A stretch of 64,000 nt of DNA from positions 1,357,500 through 1,421,499 of the forward strand of contig NW_008705561.1 in NCBI RefSeq assembly GCF_000186865.1, read 5' to 3'. Of this stretch, positions 46,594 through 55,267 are shown piece by piece (the stretch's first letter is position 1; each line of letters starts with the position of its first letter). The notes below the pieces were generated by a model. The model had not been told where the DNA came from, made no database searches, and saw only the letters and a program-made list of their open reading frames with translations. The translations under genes were made by a program, and so were the position numbers. Origin of the DNA: Aureococcus anophagefferens (lineage: Eukaryota; Sar; Pelagophyceae; Pelagomonadales; Pelagomonadaceae).

Positions 46594-48152
46594 TTAGCCC
46601 GTCTCCGAGTCGTCGTCGGCGAGCGCGATCTCCGCGGGGTCCGCGACCGGCGCCGCGTCGTCGTCGTCGTCGTCGTCGGCGAGCGCGATCTCCGCGGGGT
46701 CCGCGACCGGCGGCGCCGCGTCGTCGTCGTCGTCGAGGGCGATCTCCGCGGGGTCCGGCGGCGCGACGGCCGGCGCGGCCGGCGGCGCGGCGCAGGGCCG
46801 CGTCACGACGTGGGGCAGCCCGAGCATGTCGAGGAACGCGTCCGTCTGCGGGCTCGCCTGGGCAGGAAAAGGGTGATTCAAGTTCTCTTCAACATGAGTG
46901 TTCCGCGCGCGCGCGTTCCGGAAAAAGCATCCATGCTTCAAGACCGTTCCGAGAGATGATCGCTCGTCCAAAAATCAGCCGAAACGAGTGGAAAACGGCC
47001 GAGATCGGAGCCTTTGAAGTTGGGAATTTCGCACTCTTTTCCTGCCCCGGGGCTCGCCTCCCGGAGCGGGTTCCGCGGGTCCGGCGGCCCCGGCGGCGCG
47101 GGCACGAAGTCCTCGGGGATCTTCAGCGGCGCGTGGGCCGGCGCGCCCCAGGCCCCGCAGCGCGCCTCCGCCCTGGCCCGGGCCGCGGCGACGTCGCCCG
47201 GGCCCGGGCGGTCGAAGACGTCCGGGAGCTGCCGGCGCCGCGGCGGCGGGAGGCAGCCGCCGAGGGCGTGGGTCTTGGCGAGGACGGCGAGCCACTCGGC
47301 GTCGTACTCGAGCTCGACGGGCCCGTCGCAGGGCCGCTCCAAGACCAGCAGCTGGAGGAAGTCGCGCCGCGGCAGGCACTTGTCGAGCGCTAGAAACCGC
47401 GTCGCCGTGCCGTCGTCGTGGGGCACGAGGGCGGCGAACTTGACGTGGAGGTGCGCCGAGAACCAGTGGGTCGGCCGGAGCTGCTTGAGCAGCAGCTCGT
47501 TCGCGGGCGAGCCCAGGTCGTTGCGCGCGACCTCGTCGGCGAAATGCTTCTTGCGCCGCAGGAGCCGCCGCACGTCGCCGAACTGCTCCACGCCCCGGGG
47601 CCAGTCGTGGCTAATGAAGGCGTCGACTTCGCCGCGGCCCAGGAGCGCGAGGCGGAAGACGTCGACCTCGCGGACGTGGTACGCCGATCGGACGGCATCG
47701 CGCGCGTCGACGGCGTCGGCCGTGTTCTCGAAGTGGTCCCACCGGTGGTGCTTGCCGTTGTAGATGCCGCTCAGGCCCGAGATGCGCAGCCCGCCGACGC
47801 GCACGCTCCCCGCGGCGCCGAGGTAGTAGATCTTCGGCGCGACCCAGCCGCCGTAGAACAGGCTGCCGAGCTGGTTCGACGCCTCGTGGTTCCCGCCGAC
47901 GAAGACCGTGAGGCAGGGCGCCTCGGCCTCGCCGCGGTAGTACTTGACGAAGGAGTTCATCTCGCGGTACTTGGCCGGCACGGCCAGCGCCTCGAAGTCC
48001 GCCTCGCTGCGCAGGCCCTGGAAGTCGCCGCAGCAGATGAGCAGGTCCACCTTGACGCCGCGCCGCCGCTCGACCTCGCGCAGCGCCGCGTAGATGTCGT
48101 CGAGGGCGCCGTGGCAGCAGCCCTCGATCATGACGTTGAGGTACGACGGCAT
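46594..48152 (-). CDS. DBR1: RNA lariat debranching enzyme
   Basis: Exons 48152-47058 and 46857-46594, 452 residues. DBR1 cleaves the 2'-5' branch of excised intron lariats in the nucleus. Metallophosphoesterase motifs: IEGCCHGALDDI (with the DBR1-specific Cys in the first metal motif), LLICCGDFQGLRSEADFEAL, FVGGNHEASNQL, YYLGAAGSVRVGGLRISGLS, GIYNGKHHRWDHFE and WFSAHLHVKF. All expected metal ligands are present. The C-terminal tail has three 60-bp repeats coding DPAEIALADDDDDDDAAPVA. The intron is a complete 192-bp introner with a perfect duplication; exon phases match. Start MPSYLNVMIEG is canonical. Confidence 0.93.
46610..46770 (-). repeat. 60-bp coding repeats in DBR1 tail
   Basis: Three diverging copies of a 60-bp unit (GGGTCCGCGACCGGCG with GCGATCTCCGCGGGGTC on the plus strand) encode ADPAEIALADDDDDDD. 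Length differences fall in the GTC/GAC runs and remain in frame. Confidence 0.8.
46858..47049 (-). mobile_element. Introner, 192 bp (family 1b, sense) in DBR1
   Basis: Perfect 8-bp duplication GCGAGCCC on the gene strand (plus 46850-46857 and 47050-47057). TIRs are CGGGGCAGGAAAAGAGTG and its near-complement CACCCTTTTCCTGCCCAG. It contains GGCTGATTTTTGGACGAGCG. Excising 46858-47057 gives a GC donor from the duplication and AG from the TIR, restoring LREASPQTDAF. The element at 59918 is the same length and about 85% alike, in the opposite orientation to its gene. Confidence 0.95.
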
Positions 48153-48275
48153 GGTTTCGTGTGTTTGAGAATTAAGAGAGGCTCATCGGTCGCTCCTGCA
48201 ACCACCTTCAACAAGCATTCAACGAGCCGAGCCGGAGAGGCCTCGAAAGAAGGTCCCCCGCAGCTTACGTCGCGC

Positions 48276-49517
48276 TCACAGGTAGTAGCGGGGCCCCGTC
48301 ATCTTGACGCACATGATGAGCGCGCGGGGGAGATGGAAGAAGCCCATGTAGTTGCCGCCCTTGGCGGTGTGGCGGGGCGTGCCGTCGCGCTTGAGGTAGC
48401 CGTACCAGGACGCGTCGGTGGCGAAGTGGTCGTAGCAGTAGGCGTGGACCTTGCGGAGCCAGCCCCCCCAGCGGTCGTCGTCGCCCGTGAGCGTGTGCGC
48501 CATGACGAGCGCGATGAGCGCCTCCGTGCACGGCCACCACAGCTTGTCGTCGTTCGTGACCGTCGCGTCGACGAGGGGCCGGCCCTCGAGGTCCATCATG
48601 TAGAGCAACCCGCCGCCGTGGGCGTCGTCCCAGCCGCGCTCCAGCGACCCCTCGATGGCGTCGAGCGCGACGTTTTTGAGGGTTTCGTCGGGCACGACCT
48701 CGACCATCTGCAGCAGGAACCACGCCACCTCGATGGAATGGCCCGGAAGGAAGAGGCGCCCGGCGGGCGTCGCGTAGTCGACGCCGTCGGGCCCCGCCTG
48801 CTCGACGAGGATGCGCTTCGACGCGTCGTAGTGGCGCAGCACGTCCGCGCAGGCCTGGGCGATGCGCCGCTTGTGGCCCTCGCGCGTCTCCGCGTCGGCC
48901 GACAGATGGTAAAAATCGAGGCTGAGCGACGCGGCGCACATGACGTCCGCGAGCTTCGTGGCGTTGGACGGCGCCGCCGGCGGCCGGCCGCACTTCGACG
49001 GGTCCTCGATCCACTCCAACAAGGTCTCGAACATGGCCTCGGCCGACGCGAGGACCGCGGCCGCGTCCTCGCCGTGCGACCCGCCCTCGTCCTCGATGAC
49101 CTTGAGCATGCGCCAGTAGCTCAGTTTTCCCTGGACGTAGAAGACGGCGGCGTAGGGCTTGCGCTGGAGGTGGAGCCGCTCCGAGCCGTCGCGCGACAGG
49201 GAGAAGAAGAGCAGGCCCTGGTCGTCCTTGGCCTTGTCCAGAAAGGCCGCGCCGAGCTCCGCGGCGCGGCGCCACTGGTCGCGCTCGCTCGCCTCGGGGA
49301 AGTCGCAGTAGAGCCGCGCCCACATGTAGAGCGCGCGGCCGTTGAGCCACATGTACTTCGTGTCGTCGTAGACCTCGCCGTGCTCGTCCAACGCGCTAAA
49401 GTAGCCGCCGTACTCCGTGTCCAGGGAGTGGTCGAGCCAAAAGGGCACGACGTTCTCGAACAGGTCCTTCTGCCACACGGCGCGCAGCTGCAGCAGGCTC
49501 TCGTCCATGGCGGCCAT
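48276..49517 (-). CDS. N-acylglucosamine 2-epimerase (renin-binding protein family)
   Basis: 413 residues, single exon, the family's usual length. It interconverts N-acetylglucosamine and N-acetylmannosamine. The (alpha/alpha)6 barrel signatures are visible: WLDHSLDTEYGGYFSALDEH, YMWLNGRALYMWARLYCDFP, GRLFLPGHSIEVAWFLLQMV (catalytic His region), DDAHGGGLLYMMDLEGRPLV, NDDKLWWPCTEALIALVMAH and PRHTAKGGNYMGFFHLPRAL. All conserved His/Glu stretches are intact. A cellobiose or mannose epimerase specificity cannot be excluded. Start MAAMDESLLQL gives the expected N-terminus. Confidence 0.88.
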   Translation of the reverse strand: MAAMDESLLQLRAVWQKDLFENVVPFWLDHSLDTEYGGYFSALDEHGEVYDDTKYMWLNGRALYMWARLYCDFPEASERDQWRRAAELGAAFLDKAKDDQGLLFFSLSRDGSERLHLQRKPYAAVFYVQGKLSYWRMLKVIEDEGGSHGEDAAAVLASAEAMFETLLEWIEDPSKCGRPPAAPSNATKLADVMCAASLSLDFYHLSADAETREGHKRRIAQACADVLRHYDASKRILVEQAGPDGVDYATPAGRLFLPGHSIEVAWFLLQMVEVVPDETLKNVALDAIEGSLERGWDDAHGGGLLYMMDLEGRPLVDATVTNDDKLWWPCTEALIALVMAHTLTGDDDRWGGWLRKVHAYCYDHFATDASWYGYLKRDGTPRHTAKGGNYMGFFHLPRALIMCVKMTGPRYYL

Positions 49518-49786
49518 CTCCAGGCTCTCTCTGAAGGGCAGCCCCAGGCTCTGCGGCGAGTGCTAGGCTAGGAGAGATTACAGCTAGAGGGCCTCCCCCA
49601 GGGGGGTACACGGCACCAGGCCTTGCGGCACTGGGACTCCAAGCCTAGCCGCGACCGCCACGGGCGGCCGGGCTCTCTCTGGGCTGCCAAGCTCTGCGGC
49701 CGGGCTCTCTCTGTGCAACTCGGAGTTCAACATAGAGCTTCGCTGAAAAGGCGCATCGATCGACCTCTGCCAAATCCGAGCTGACG

Positions 49787-51094
49787 ATGGACGCGGCAGC
49801 GACGCGCCTCAAGGCCGCGGCGGTCTGCGCCGGCGTCGCGGGCCTCTTCGCGCTGGCGAGCGAGGTCGCCCGGCGGCGGCGCAGGCCCGGCGCCCTCGAC
49901 GCGCCGACGCCCCTGGACGTGCGCCTGGGCCTCACGACGCTGGCCGACGGCCGCAAGCCCCTGCGCTGGGCGTTCCTGAGCTGCGGGCGCGTGGCCCACG
50001 ACTACGCGAACGCGCTGAAGTGCGTCGAGGGCGCCGTGCTCCACTGCGTGGCGACGCGCGCCGAGAAGGACCGCGGCCGCGCACAGGCGTTCGCCGCGCT
50101 CCACGGCTTCGCGACGACGGCGGGCACCTACGCGGCGGCCCTCGCCGACGAAGACGTCGACGTCGTCTACCTGTCGGCCATGCACAGCGACCGCGTCGCC
50201 CACGTCACCCAGATCCTCGAGGCGGGCAAGCACTGCGTCGTCGAGAAGCCCTTCGCGTGCAACCTCGCCGACGGCAAAAAAATCGTCGACCTCGCGCGGC
50301 GCAGGAAGGTCTTCGTCATGGAGGGCATGTGGACGCGCTGCTTCCCCGCCGTCGAGAAGGCGCGGGAGCTCGTGGACGCGGGCGCGATCGGCGCCGTGAC
50401 CGCGGTGCTCTCGGACTTCGGCTTCGACGCCGCGGACTCGGGCAGCTATCCGGCGGACCCGAAGGACACGACGAGCGGCGACCCCATCTACCACAAGGCC
50501 ATCGGCGGCGGGGCGCTGCTCTGGGCCGGGCCCTACCCCATCGCCGCGGGCTTCCTGCCCTTTGGGGCGACGAAGCCGAAGTCCGTCGCCGCCGCGGGAA
50601 CGCTCGACCCGAACACGGGCGTGGACCTGTCCTGTTCTTTGTCGCTCACCTACGCCAATGCCGCGGGCGGCGCGCCGAGCGACCGGCCGGGGGCCTGCCC
50701 GCCGCGCGGCGCGACGGTGTCGCTCTACACGTCCATCGACGCGGAGACGGCCGAGACGACGACGTACGTCGGCCAAAAAGGACGCGTCGTCGTGCTGCCG
50801 CCGGCGCACTGCCCGACGAAGCTGCGGCTCGAGTTGAAGGCCGCGGGCCGGGGCAACGCGTCCGTCTCCGAGGTCGAGTACGCGTTCCCGGCGCCGTCGC
50901 GGCCCTTCGCGCCCGTCGCCGGCGGAGACGCGTGCTTCCACTACCCGAACAGCCACGGCTTCTGCTACGAGGCCGCGGCGGTCCAGCGCTGCGTCAACGC
51001 GGGGCTCACGGAGTGCCCCCAGTACACGCTCGACGAGACGCTCCTCGCGCTCGACCTCGCGGACCAGGCGAAGATGCACATGGCCGCCGCGTGA
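49787..51094 (+). CDS. Gfo/Idh/MocA oxidoreductase (dihydrodiol dehydrogenase-like)
   Basis: 435 residues, single exon. A hydrophobic N-terminal helix (AAAVCAGVAGLFALASEV) precedes the Rossmann fold (LRWAFLSCGRVAHDYANALK, with the glycine loop altered to SCGRVA), DVVYLSAMHSDRVAHVTQIL and the family hallmark KHCVVEKPFACNLADGKKIV. VFVMEGMWTRCFPAVEKARE and GGGALLWAGPYPIAAGF match trans-1,2-dihydrobenzene-1,2-diol/D-xylose dehydrogenases. An NADP-dependent sugar or diol dehydrogenase is likely; the N-terminal helix suggests membrane attachment. Substrate not determinable. Confidence 0.82.
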   Translation: MDAAATRLKAAAVCAGVAGLFALASEVARRRRRPGALDAPTPLDVRLGLTTLADGRKPLRWAFLSCGRVAHDYANALKCVEGAVLHCVATRAEKDRGRAQAFAALHGFATTAGTYAAALADEDVDVVYLSAMHSDRVAHVTQILEAGKHCVVEKPFACNLADGKKIVDLARRRKVFVMEGMWTRCFPAVEKARELVDAGAIGAVTAVLSDFGFDAADSGSYPADPKDTTSGDPIYHKAIGGGALLWAGPYPIAAGFLPFGATKPKSVAAAGTLDPNTGVDLSCSLSLTYANAAGGAPSDRPGACPPRGATVSLYTSIDAETAETTTYVGQKGRVVVLPPAHCPTKLRLELKAAGRGNASVSEVEYAFPAPSRPFAPVAGGDACFHYPNSHGFCYEAAAVQRCVNAGLTECPQYTLDETLLALDLADQAKMHMAAA

Positions 51095-51221
51095 GAGACG
51101 GCAGGCGTAAACTTGACGTCAACTAAGAGGCAACATGACTTCCACGCCGCGGCGCCGACCTCTATCGATCTGTGGAAGTCGTCTCGGCGCCTCGCGCGCG
51201 ACCGGCCAGCGAGGCAAAGCG

Positions 51222-52955
51222 ATGGCCGCGCGCGGTGCAGTCGCGCTCCTCGGCGTCGCAGCGATGGCGCGCGCCGCGTTCTACCCGGCGGACGGTCCCG
51301 TCGCGACCCTGGACCCCTACAACTTCGACGCCTTCGTCGAGGCCGCGCCGCTGACCATCGTCGAGTTCTACGCGCCGTGGTGCGGCCACTGCCAGCAGGT
51401 CGCGCCCAGGTACCTCGCCGCCGCGGCGGCGCTGTCCGAGAAGCACGGCGGCCGCGTCGCGTTCGGCGCGATGGACGAGTCCGACGAGGACAACCGGCGG
51501 CTTCGCGCGGGCTCGGAGGACATGTACGACTTCAAGCACTACCCGGCGCTCGTCGTCTTCTACGGCAGGGAGGGCGGCCTGTCGATCGGGCGCCAGCTCC
51601 TCGCGAGCGACGGCCTGCACGGTCCGAAGAAGGACGCGCTCGGCCACACGTGGGACCGCTACTACGGCGGCACGGAGCGAGCGGAGCTCGAGTTCTGGGT
51701 CGAGGCGCTGCTCGACGGCAAGAACCCCATCGTCGAGGAGCGCACGGTGCTGAAGCCCGGGCTCTACCGGGACGACGCGAGGAACGACGGCCTCGTCGAG
51801 GAGCTCGACGCCGAGGGCCTCGCGTCGATCGCAAAGGGCGCGCGCGACGTCAACGCGGTCTGGGTCGTCAAGTTCTACAGCGACCGCTGCCCCCACTGCA
51901 AGACGCTCGTGCCGGAGATTATTTCCGCCGCGGAGAAGCTGCGCAAGTCCCTCGGGAAGACGCAGGTCCGCGTCGCGGCGATCAACGCGCGCGTCTTCTT
52001 CGAAGCGTCGGAGGAGCACGGCGTCACGGGCCTGCCCTGGGTCACGGGCTGGTACGACGGGCAGCGGCTCGAGGACATGGCGGGCCTGAGCGACGCCCAG
52101 TCCGTCGTGCGCTGGGGCACGCGCATGCACCAGACGAAGTGGAAAAGGAAAGCTGGCGACGCGCCGGAGGACGACGACGTGCCCGACGACGGCCTCACGC
52201 CGACGTGCCGCAACGCCGACATCTGCACCTGCTCCAACGACCCGCCGACGTGCCGCTGCGCGCCGTCGGCCTACAGCCGCGGCTGCTGCAACATGAACTG
52301 CGGCGACTGCGGGGACCTCTGCGCCGCGCTCTCGGGCAAGAAGAAGAAGAAGCCGAAGGAGCCGCCGGTGGTCGAGAAGAAGGACGCGGCGAAGAAGGAG
52401 CCGCCGGTCGTGGAGAAGTGGCCGGGCAAGTGGGAGAAGAAGGACGCGGTGGCCGTCGACGCGGCCGGCGGCGCGGCGGCGGCGCCCGCGGCCAACGGCA
52501 CGGCGTGGCGCGAGGCGCTCGGCGCGCACACGTGGTTCTACCTCCACACCTTCGCGGCCAAGTACCCCGACGCGCCGACGGAGGCGGACAAGGTCGCCGC
52601 GCGCTGGCAGGTCGCGAGCCTCGCGCAGCACTACCCGTGCCACGTCTGCCGCGGCCACCTCCAGAAGAAGCTCCTGTCCAAGGCCCTCGGGCCCGTCGAC
52701 GTCGACGGCCGCGAAAAGCTGTCGACGTGGATGTGCCGGCTCCACAACCTCGTCAACGCGGACCTCGGCAAGCCGGCGCACGCCTGCGGCATCCTCCAGC
52801 TCGACGCGATCTACCTCAAGGACTGCGGCGACTGCAAGGCCGGCTCGGCCTTTTCCTCGGGCGGCAAGGGCGAGGCCGCGGGCGAGCGGCCCTTCTTCGC
52901 CGCCGCCTACGCCGCGGACCCGGCGCTCTACGTCGGGGCGTACGGGTCGTCGTGA
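51222..52955 (+). CDS. QSOX: Quiescin-type sulfhydryl oxidase (two thioredoxin modules + ERV/ALR)
   Basis: 577 residues from the ATG at 51222, chosen because MAARGAVALLGVAAMARAAF is a signal peptide; the frame extends 29 codons upstream. Thioredoxin 1: IVEFYAPWCGHCQQVAPRYL (CxxC at about 54-57). Thioredoxin 2: VVKFYSDRCPHCKTLVPEII. A compact Cys-rich segment follows (CRNADICTCSNDPPTCRC, NMNCGDCGDLC), then Lys/Pro repeats and an ERV/ALR domain with WREALGAHTWFYLHTFAAKY, HYPCHVCRGHLQKKLL (redox CHVC) and WMCRLHNLVNADLGKPAHAC. The enzyme makes disulfides in the secretory pathway and passes electrons to oxygen through FAD. The Cys-rich insert between modules is unusual for QSOX. Confidence 0.88.
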   Translation: MAARGAVALLGVAAMARAAFYPADGPVATLDPYNFDAFVEAAPLTIVEFYAPWCGHCQQVAPRYLAAAAALSEKHGGRVAFGAMDESDEDNRRLRAGSEDMYDFKHYPALVVFYGREGGLSIGRQLLASDGLHGPKKDALGHTWDRYYGGTERAELEFWVEALLDGKNPIVEERTVLKPGLYRDDARNDGLVEELDAEGLASIAKGARDVNAVWVVKFYSDRCPHCKTLVPEIISAAEKLRKSLGKTQVRVAAINARVFFEASEEHGVTGLPWVTGWYDGQRLEDMAGLSDAQSVVRWGTRMHQTKWKRKAGDAPEDDDVPDDGLTPTCRNADICTCSNDPPTCRCAPSAYSRGCCNMNCGDCGDLCAALSGKKKKKPKEPPVVEKKDAAKKEPPVVEKWPGKWEKKDAVAVDAAGGAAAAPAANGTAWREALGAHTWFYLHTFAAKYPDAPTEADKVAARWQVASLAQHYPCHVCRGHLQKKLLSKALGPVDVDGREKLSTWMCRLHNLVNADLGKPAHACGILQLDAIYLKDCGDCKAGSAFSSGGKGEAAGERPFFAAAYAADPALYVGAYGSS

Positions 52956-53121
52956 CAGCGGGTGGGAGCGGCCACGTCGGGCTAATAGGGCTGTGTCGCC
53001 GCGAACCCGCAGGCCTGCGCCAGCCGGCTTCACCGGTCTCCAGACCCCCGGCGGCAGCCCGGGGCGACGCGGCAAAGATCGTCTCTCTGCCCACCTTCAG
53101 CGTCGATCGTCAATAGCAAAA

Positions 53122-53738
53122 ATGAAGGCTGTTCAGTTCATCGCCCTCGCCCTCGGCGCCCTCTCCGCCGTCGTGCGTCGCAGCGTCCACTGCTGCAAGC
53201 TTTGGGGGAAAAAAATCGCGGCGAAAGCGGCCCGCGCGCCGCCGCACGGCCGAAATCGCTGCCGCGGCCAAATTGAGGCCCGCGCGCGAGCGGCGGGGCC
53301 GGCGGGGCGGCGCCCCGGCGCCGCGCCCGCCCGGCGAGAGACGACCTTCGCCGCGCGCGCCTCGATCGCGCGCACGAACCACGCCCGCGCGCGCGCGCGC
53401 CGCGCTTCACGGCCCCGTTTCCTCCGCAGGAGGCGTTCGCGCCCAAGTCGTCGTCGAGCGCCCTCATGGCCGCGCGATCCGGCGCCAACTCCGGCGTCTC
53501 GCAGCGCACCAAGGCGCTCGCCGCGTCGCCCAAGATGGAGGTCTGGTCCGAGAAGAACATCCGTTTCTCCCTCCTCGCCGGCATCGGCCTCCCCATCGTC
53601 GGCATCGTCACGCCCCCGGACAACGTCCTCTTCGCGGCGACCCTCCCCGTCGCGATCGCCGGCGTGTGGATCTTCATCTTCCTCGACCTCCTCAAGGCGG
53701 CGATCCCCGGCGACGAGGACTTCGACTTCGACGTCTAA
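53122..53738 (+). CDS. Small plastid membrane protein (2 exons)
   Basis: Exons 53122-53172 and 53430-53738 give 119 residues. Exon 1 is only the signal peptide MKAVQFIALALGALSAV. The 257-nt GT-AG intron (GTGCGT...CCGCAG) joins it to EAFAPKSSSSALMAARSG, recreating the heterokont plastid motif (A-x-AFAP). The mature part EVWSEKNIRFSLLAGIGLPI then VGIVTPPDN, AATLPVAIAGVWIFIFLDLL has two membrane spans and ends acidic (PGDEDFDFDV). It resembles small thylakoid or envelope proteins, but the family is not recognised. An intron separating signal peptide from mature protein is typical of targeted algal genes. Confidence 0.7.
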
Positions 53739-54241
53739 ACAGGCGGCCAGGCGGGCCGCCGCGCGTGTGACGCTCGTAGCGCGCGGGGTTCTAACATGTC
53801 CTCTCCCTGGATGCTGTGCCGGCGCGAGTGTGGGTGGCGCTTTCGGCGGAGTGCGAGCCGCAAGTCCCGGCGCGGCCGGCCGTTCTGGAGAGCGCGCGGC
53901 GGCGCCTGCGAGGGCTCGGTCGGACGGCGTAAGGCACGCCACGACAGACGCGCGAGCTGCGAGATCGGCCACGGCGGCACACTCTGGCGCACGTGGGTCC
54001 GTGGCCAGCGCGAGTGGTCCCGCGGAGCGCCGATCATGGGACCTCGCGAGTCCTACGTCACATCGCCTCAGCACACTCAGCCTCATCGACACTGAAATCT
54101 TGTTCGTTACCGCCCAACGCGAGGCATAGAGCAGCCCGTCGGCCGCGCGCGACCCGAGCCGCGGCGCGCCCCCGACGCGACCGCTGCCCGCCTCGATCGA
54201 TCTCGCGACGTCGTGACGCTTGAAGCGCCGACAACACCAAG
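53739..54241. other. Intergenic, nothing supported
   Basis: Open frames here are short and lack protein-like composition; no repeats or motifs stand out. Presumed 3' flank of the plastid protein gene and promoter of the next gene. Confidence 0.6.
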
Positions 54242-54955
54242 ATGTTCAGCGGCTACAACAAGAACGAGCTGGACCAGATCCGCCTGGGAAACTGGCAGGA
54301 GGAGCTCGCGCTCAAGGAGACGACGGGCTTCAACCGGGGCCCGAAGCCCGGCGACAGCCAGTTCCGCGGGTCCTACGCCCAGCGCGTCATCGAGCACACG
54401 GAGCGCACGGAGCCCGCGGACTACAAATCGACGGCGCACGGCACGCACATCCACCCGTCCGAGTTCAAGACCTTCATCCCCCTGGCGAAGCACGGCAAGC
54501 GCGAGGCCATGCTCCAGCAGACCTTCCGCGAGGCCATCGACGAGGAGATCAAGGCCGAGGAGGCCGCCGACGAGAAGCTGCGGAACACGTTCTACCACGA
54601 GACGCTCTGCGCGGCGTCCTACACGCGGCCGCCCGTGGACGTCTACCTCGAGAACATGAAGAAGATCAAGCCCAAGAAGAGCGACTTCGAGGCCAAGGCC
54701 GCCGTCGGCGACTTCGAGGCCAAGTCCGTCTTCGACGACACCGCGACGACGATCTACGCGGACTCCGTGTCCAAGGGCGACAACCAGTTCCCCCTCACGG
54801 AGGACCGCTCCGTCTCCGGGCCCTTCGGCAAGACGACGCACTTCACCAACGACATCCACGACGCGCCCAAGGCCCACGCGGACCCGTCGCGCGACATGGA
54901 CGGCGTCGAGTCCCTGGGCATGGAGCGCTCCTACTGCGCCGGCTCCTTCGACTGA
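54242..54955 (+). CDS. Hypothetical protein, possibly axonemal
   Basis: 237 residues, single exon, ATG at 54242 (MFSGYNKNELDQIRLGNWQE). It is hydrophilic with no membrane segments: TTGFNRGPKPGDSQFRGSYA, HPSEFKTFIPLAKHGKREAM, LRNTFYHETLCAASYTRPPV, DNQFPLTEDRSVSGPFGKTT. Extended Pro/Thr/Tyr-rich segments with short helices recall small microtubule-inner or ciliary proteins, but this is only a composition-based impression. Codon use fits a well-expressed gene. Confidence 0.5.
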   Translation: MFSGYNKNELDQIRLGNWQEELALKETTGFNRGPKPGDSQFRGSYAQRVIEHTERTEPADYKSTAHGTHIHPSEFKTFIPLAKHGKREAMLQQTFREAIDEEIKAEEAADEKLRNTFYHETLCAASYTRPPVDVYLENMKKIKPKKSDFEAKAAVGDFEAKSVFDDTATTIYADSVSKGDNQFPLTEDRSVSGPFGKTTHFTNDIHDAPKAHADPSRDMDGVESLGMERSYCAGSFD

Positions 54956-55030
54956 GGGCGCCGCTAACATTCGGCCACATGGCTTTTGTCGTCGTTTCGA
55001 GGTCGCCCGGCCGCAGCGCATGTTTGGGTT

Positions 55031-55054
55031 AACATATCCCGCCGGCGGGATATG
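55031..55054. promoter_or_regulatory. 22-bp perfect palindrome, core shared with 12604
   Basis: 55033-55054 reads the same on both strands (half-site CATATCCCGCC). AACATATCCCGCCGGCGGGA at 55031-55050 is identical to 12604-12623, 42 kb away, where the palindrome is shorter. Both copies sit in intergenic DNA past gene 3' ends. A dimeric factor site or a small repeat are both possible. Confidence 0.6.
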
Positions 55055-55267
55055 CTACGCGCGGTCCCGGGCGCCGGCGGTCGACGCGCGCGCGCCCTCG
55101 TCGACAAGGCGGACATCCTTTCGGGAGGTGGCGCGGGGCCGATGTTATGGTGCAGTCGGTGGGAGTGGAGGGCGGTCTGGGAGGTGGTCGACCGGCGCGG
55201 GTCCGCGAGGCGCGGGAGGCGCGGTCTCGGGCGACGATCGACCGGGCGCTCGCGCGGGCAAGGCGGC

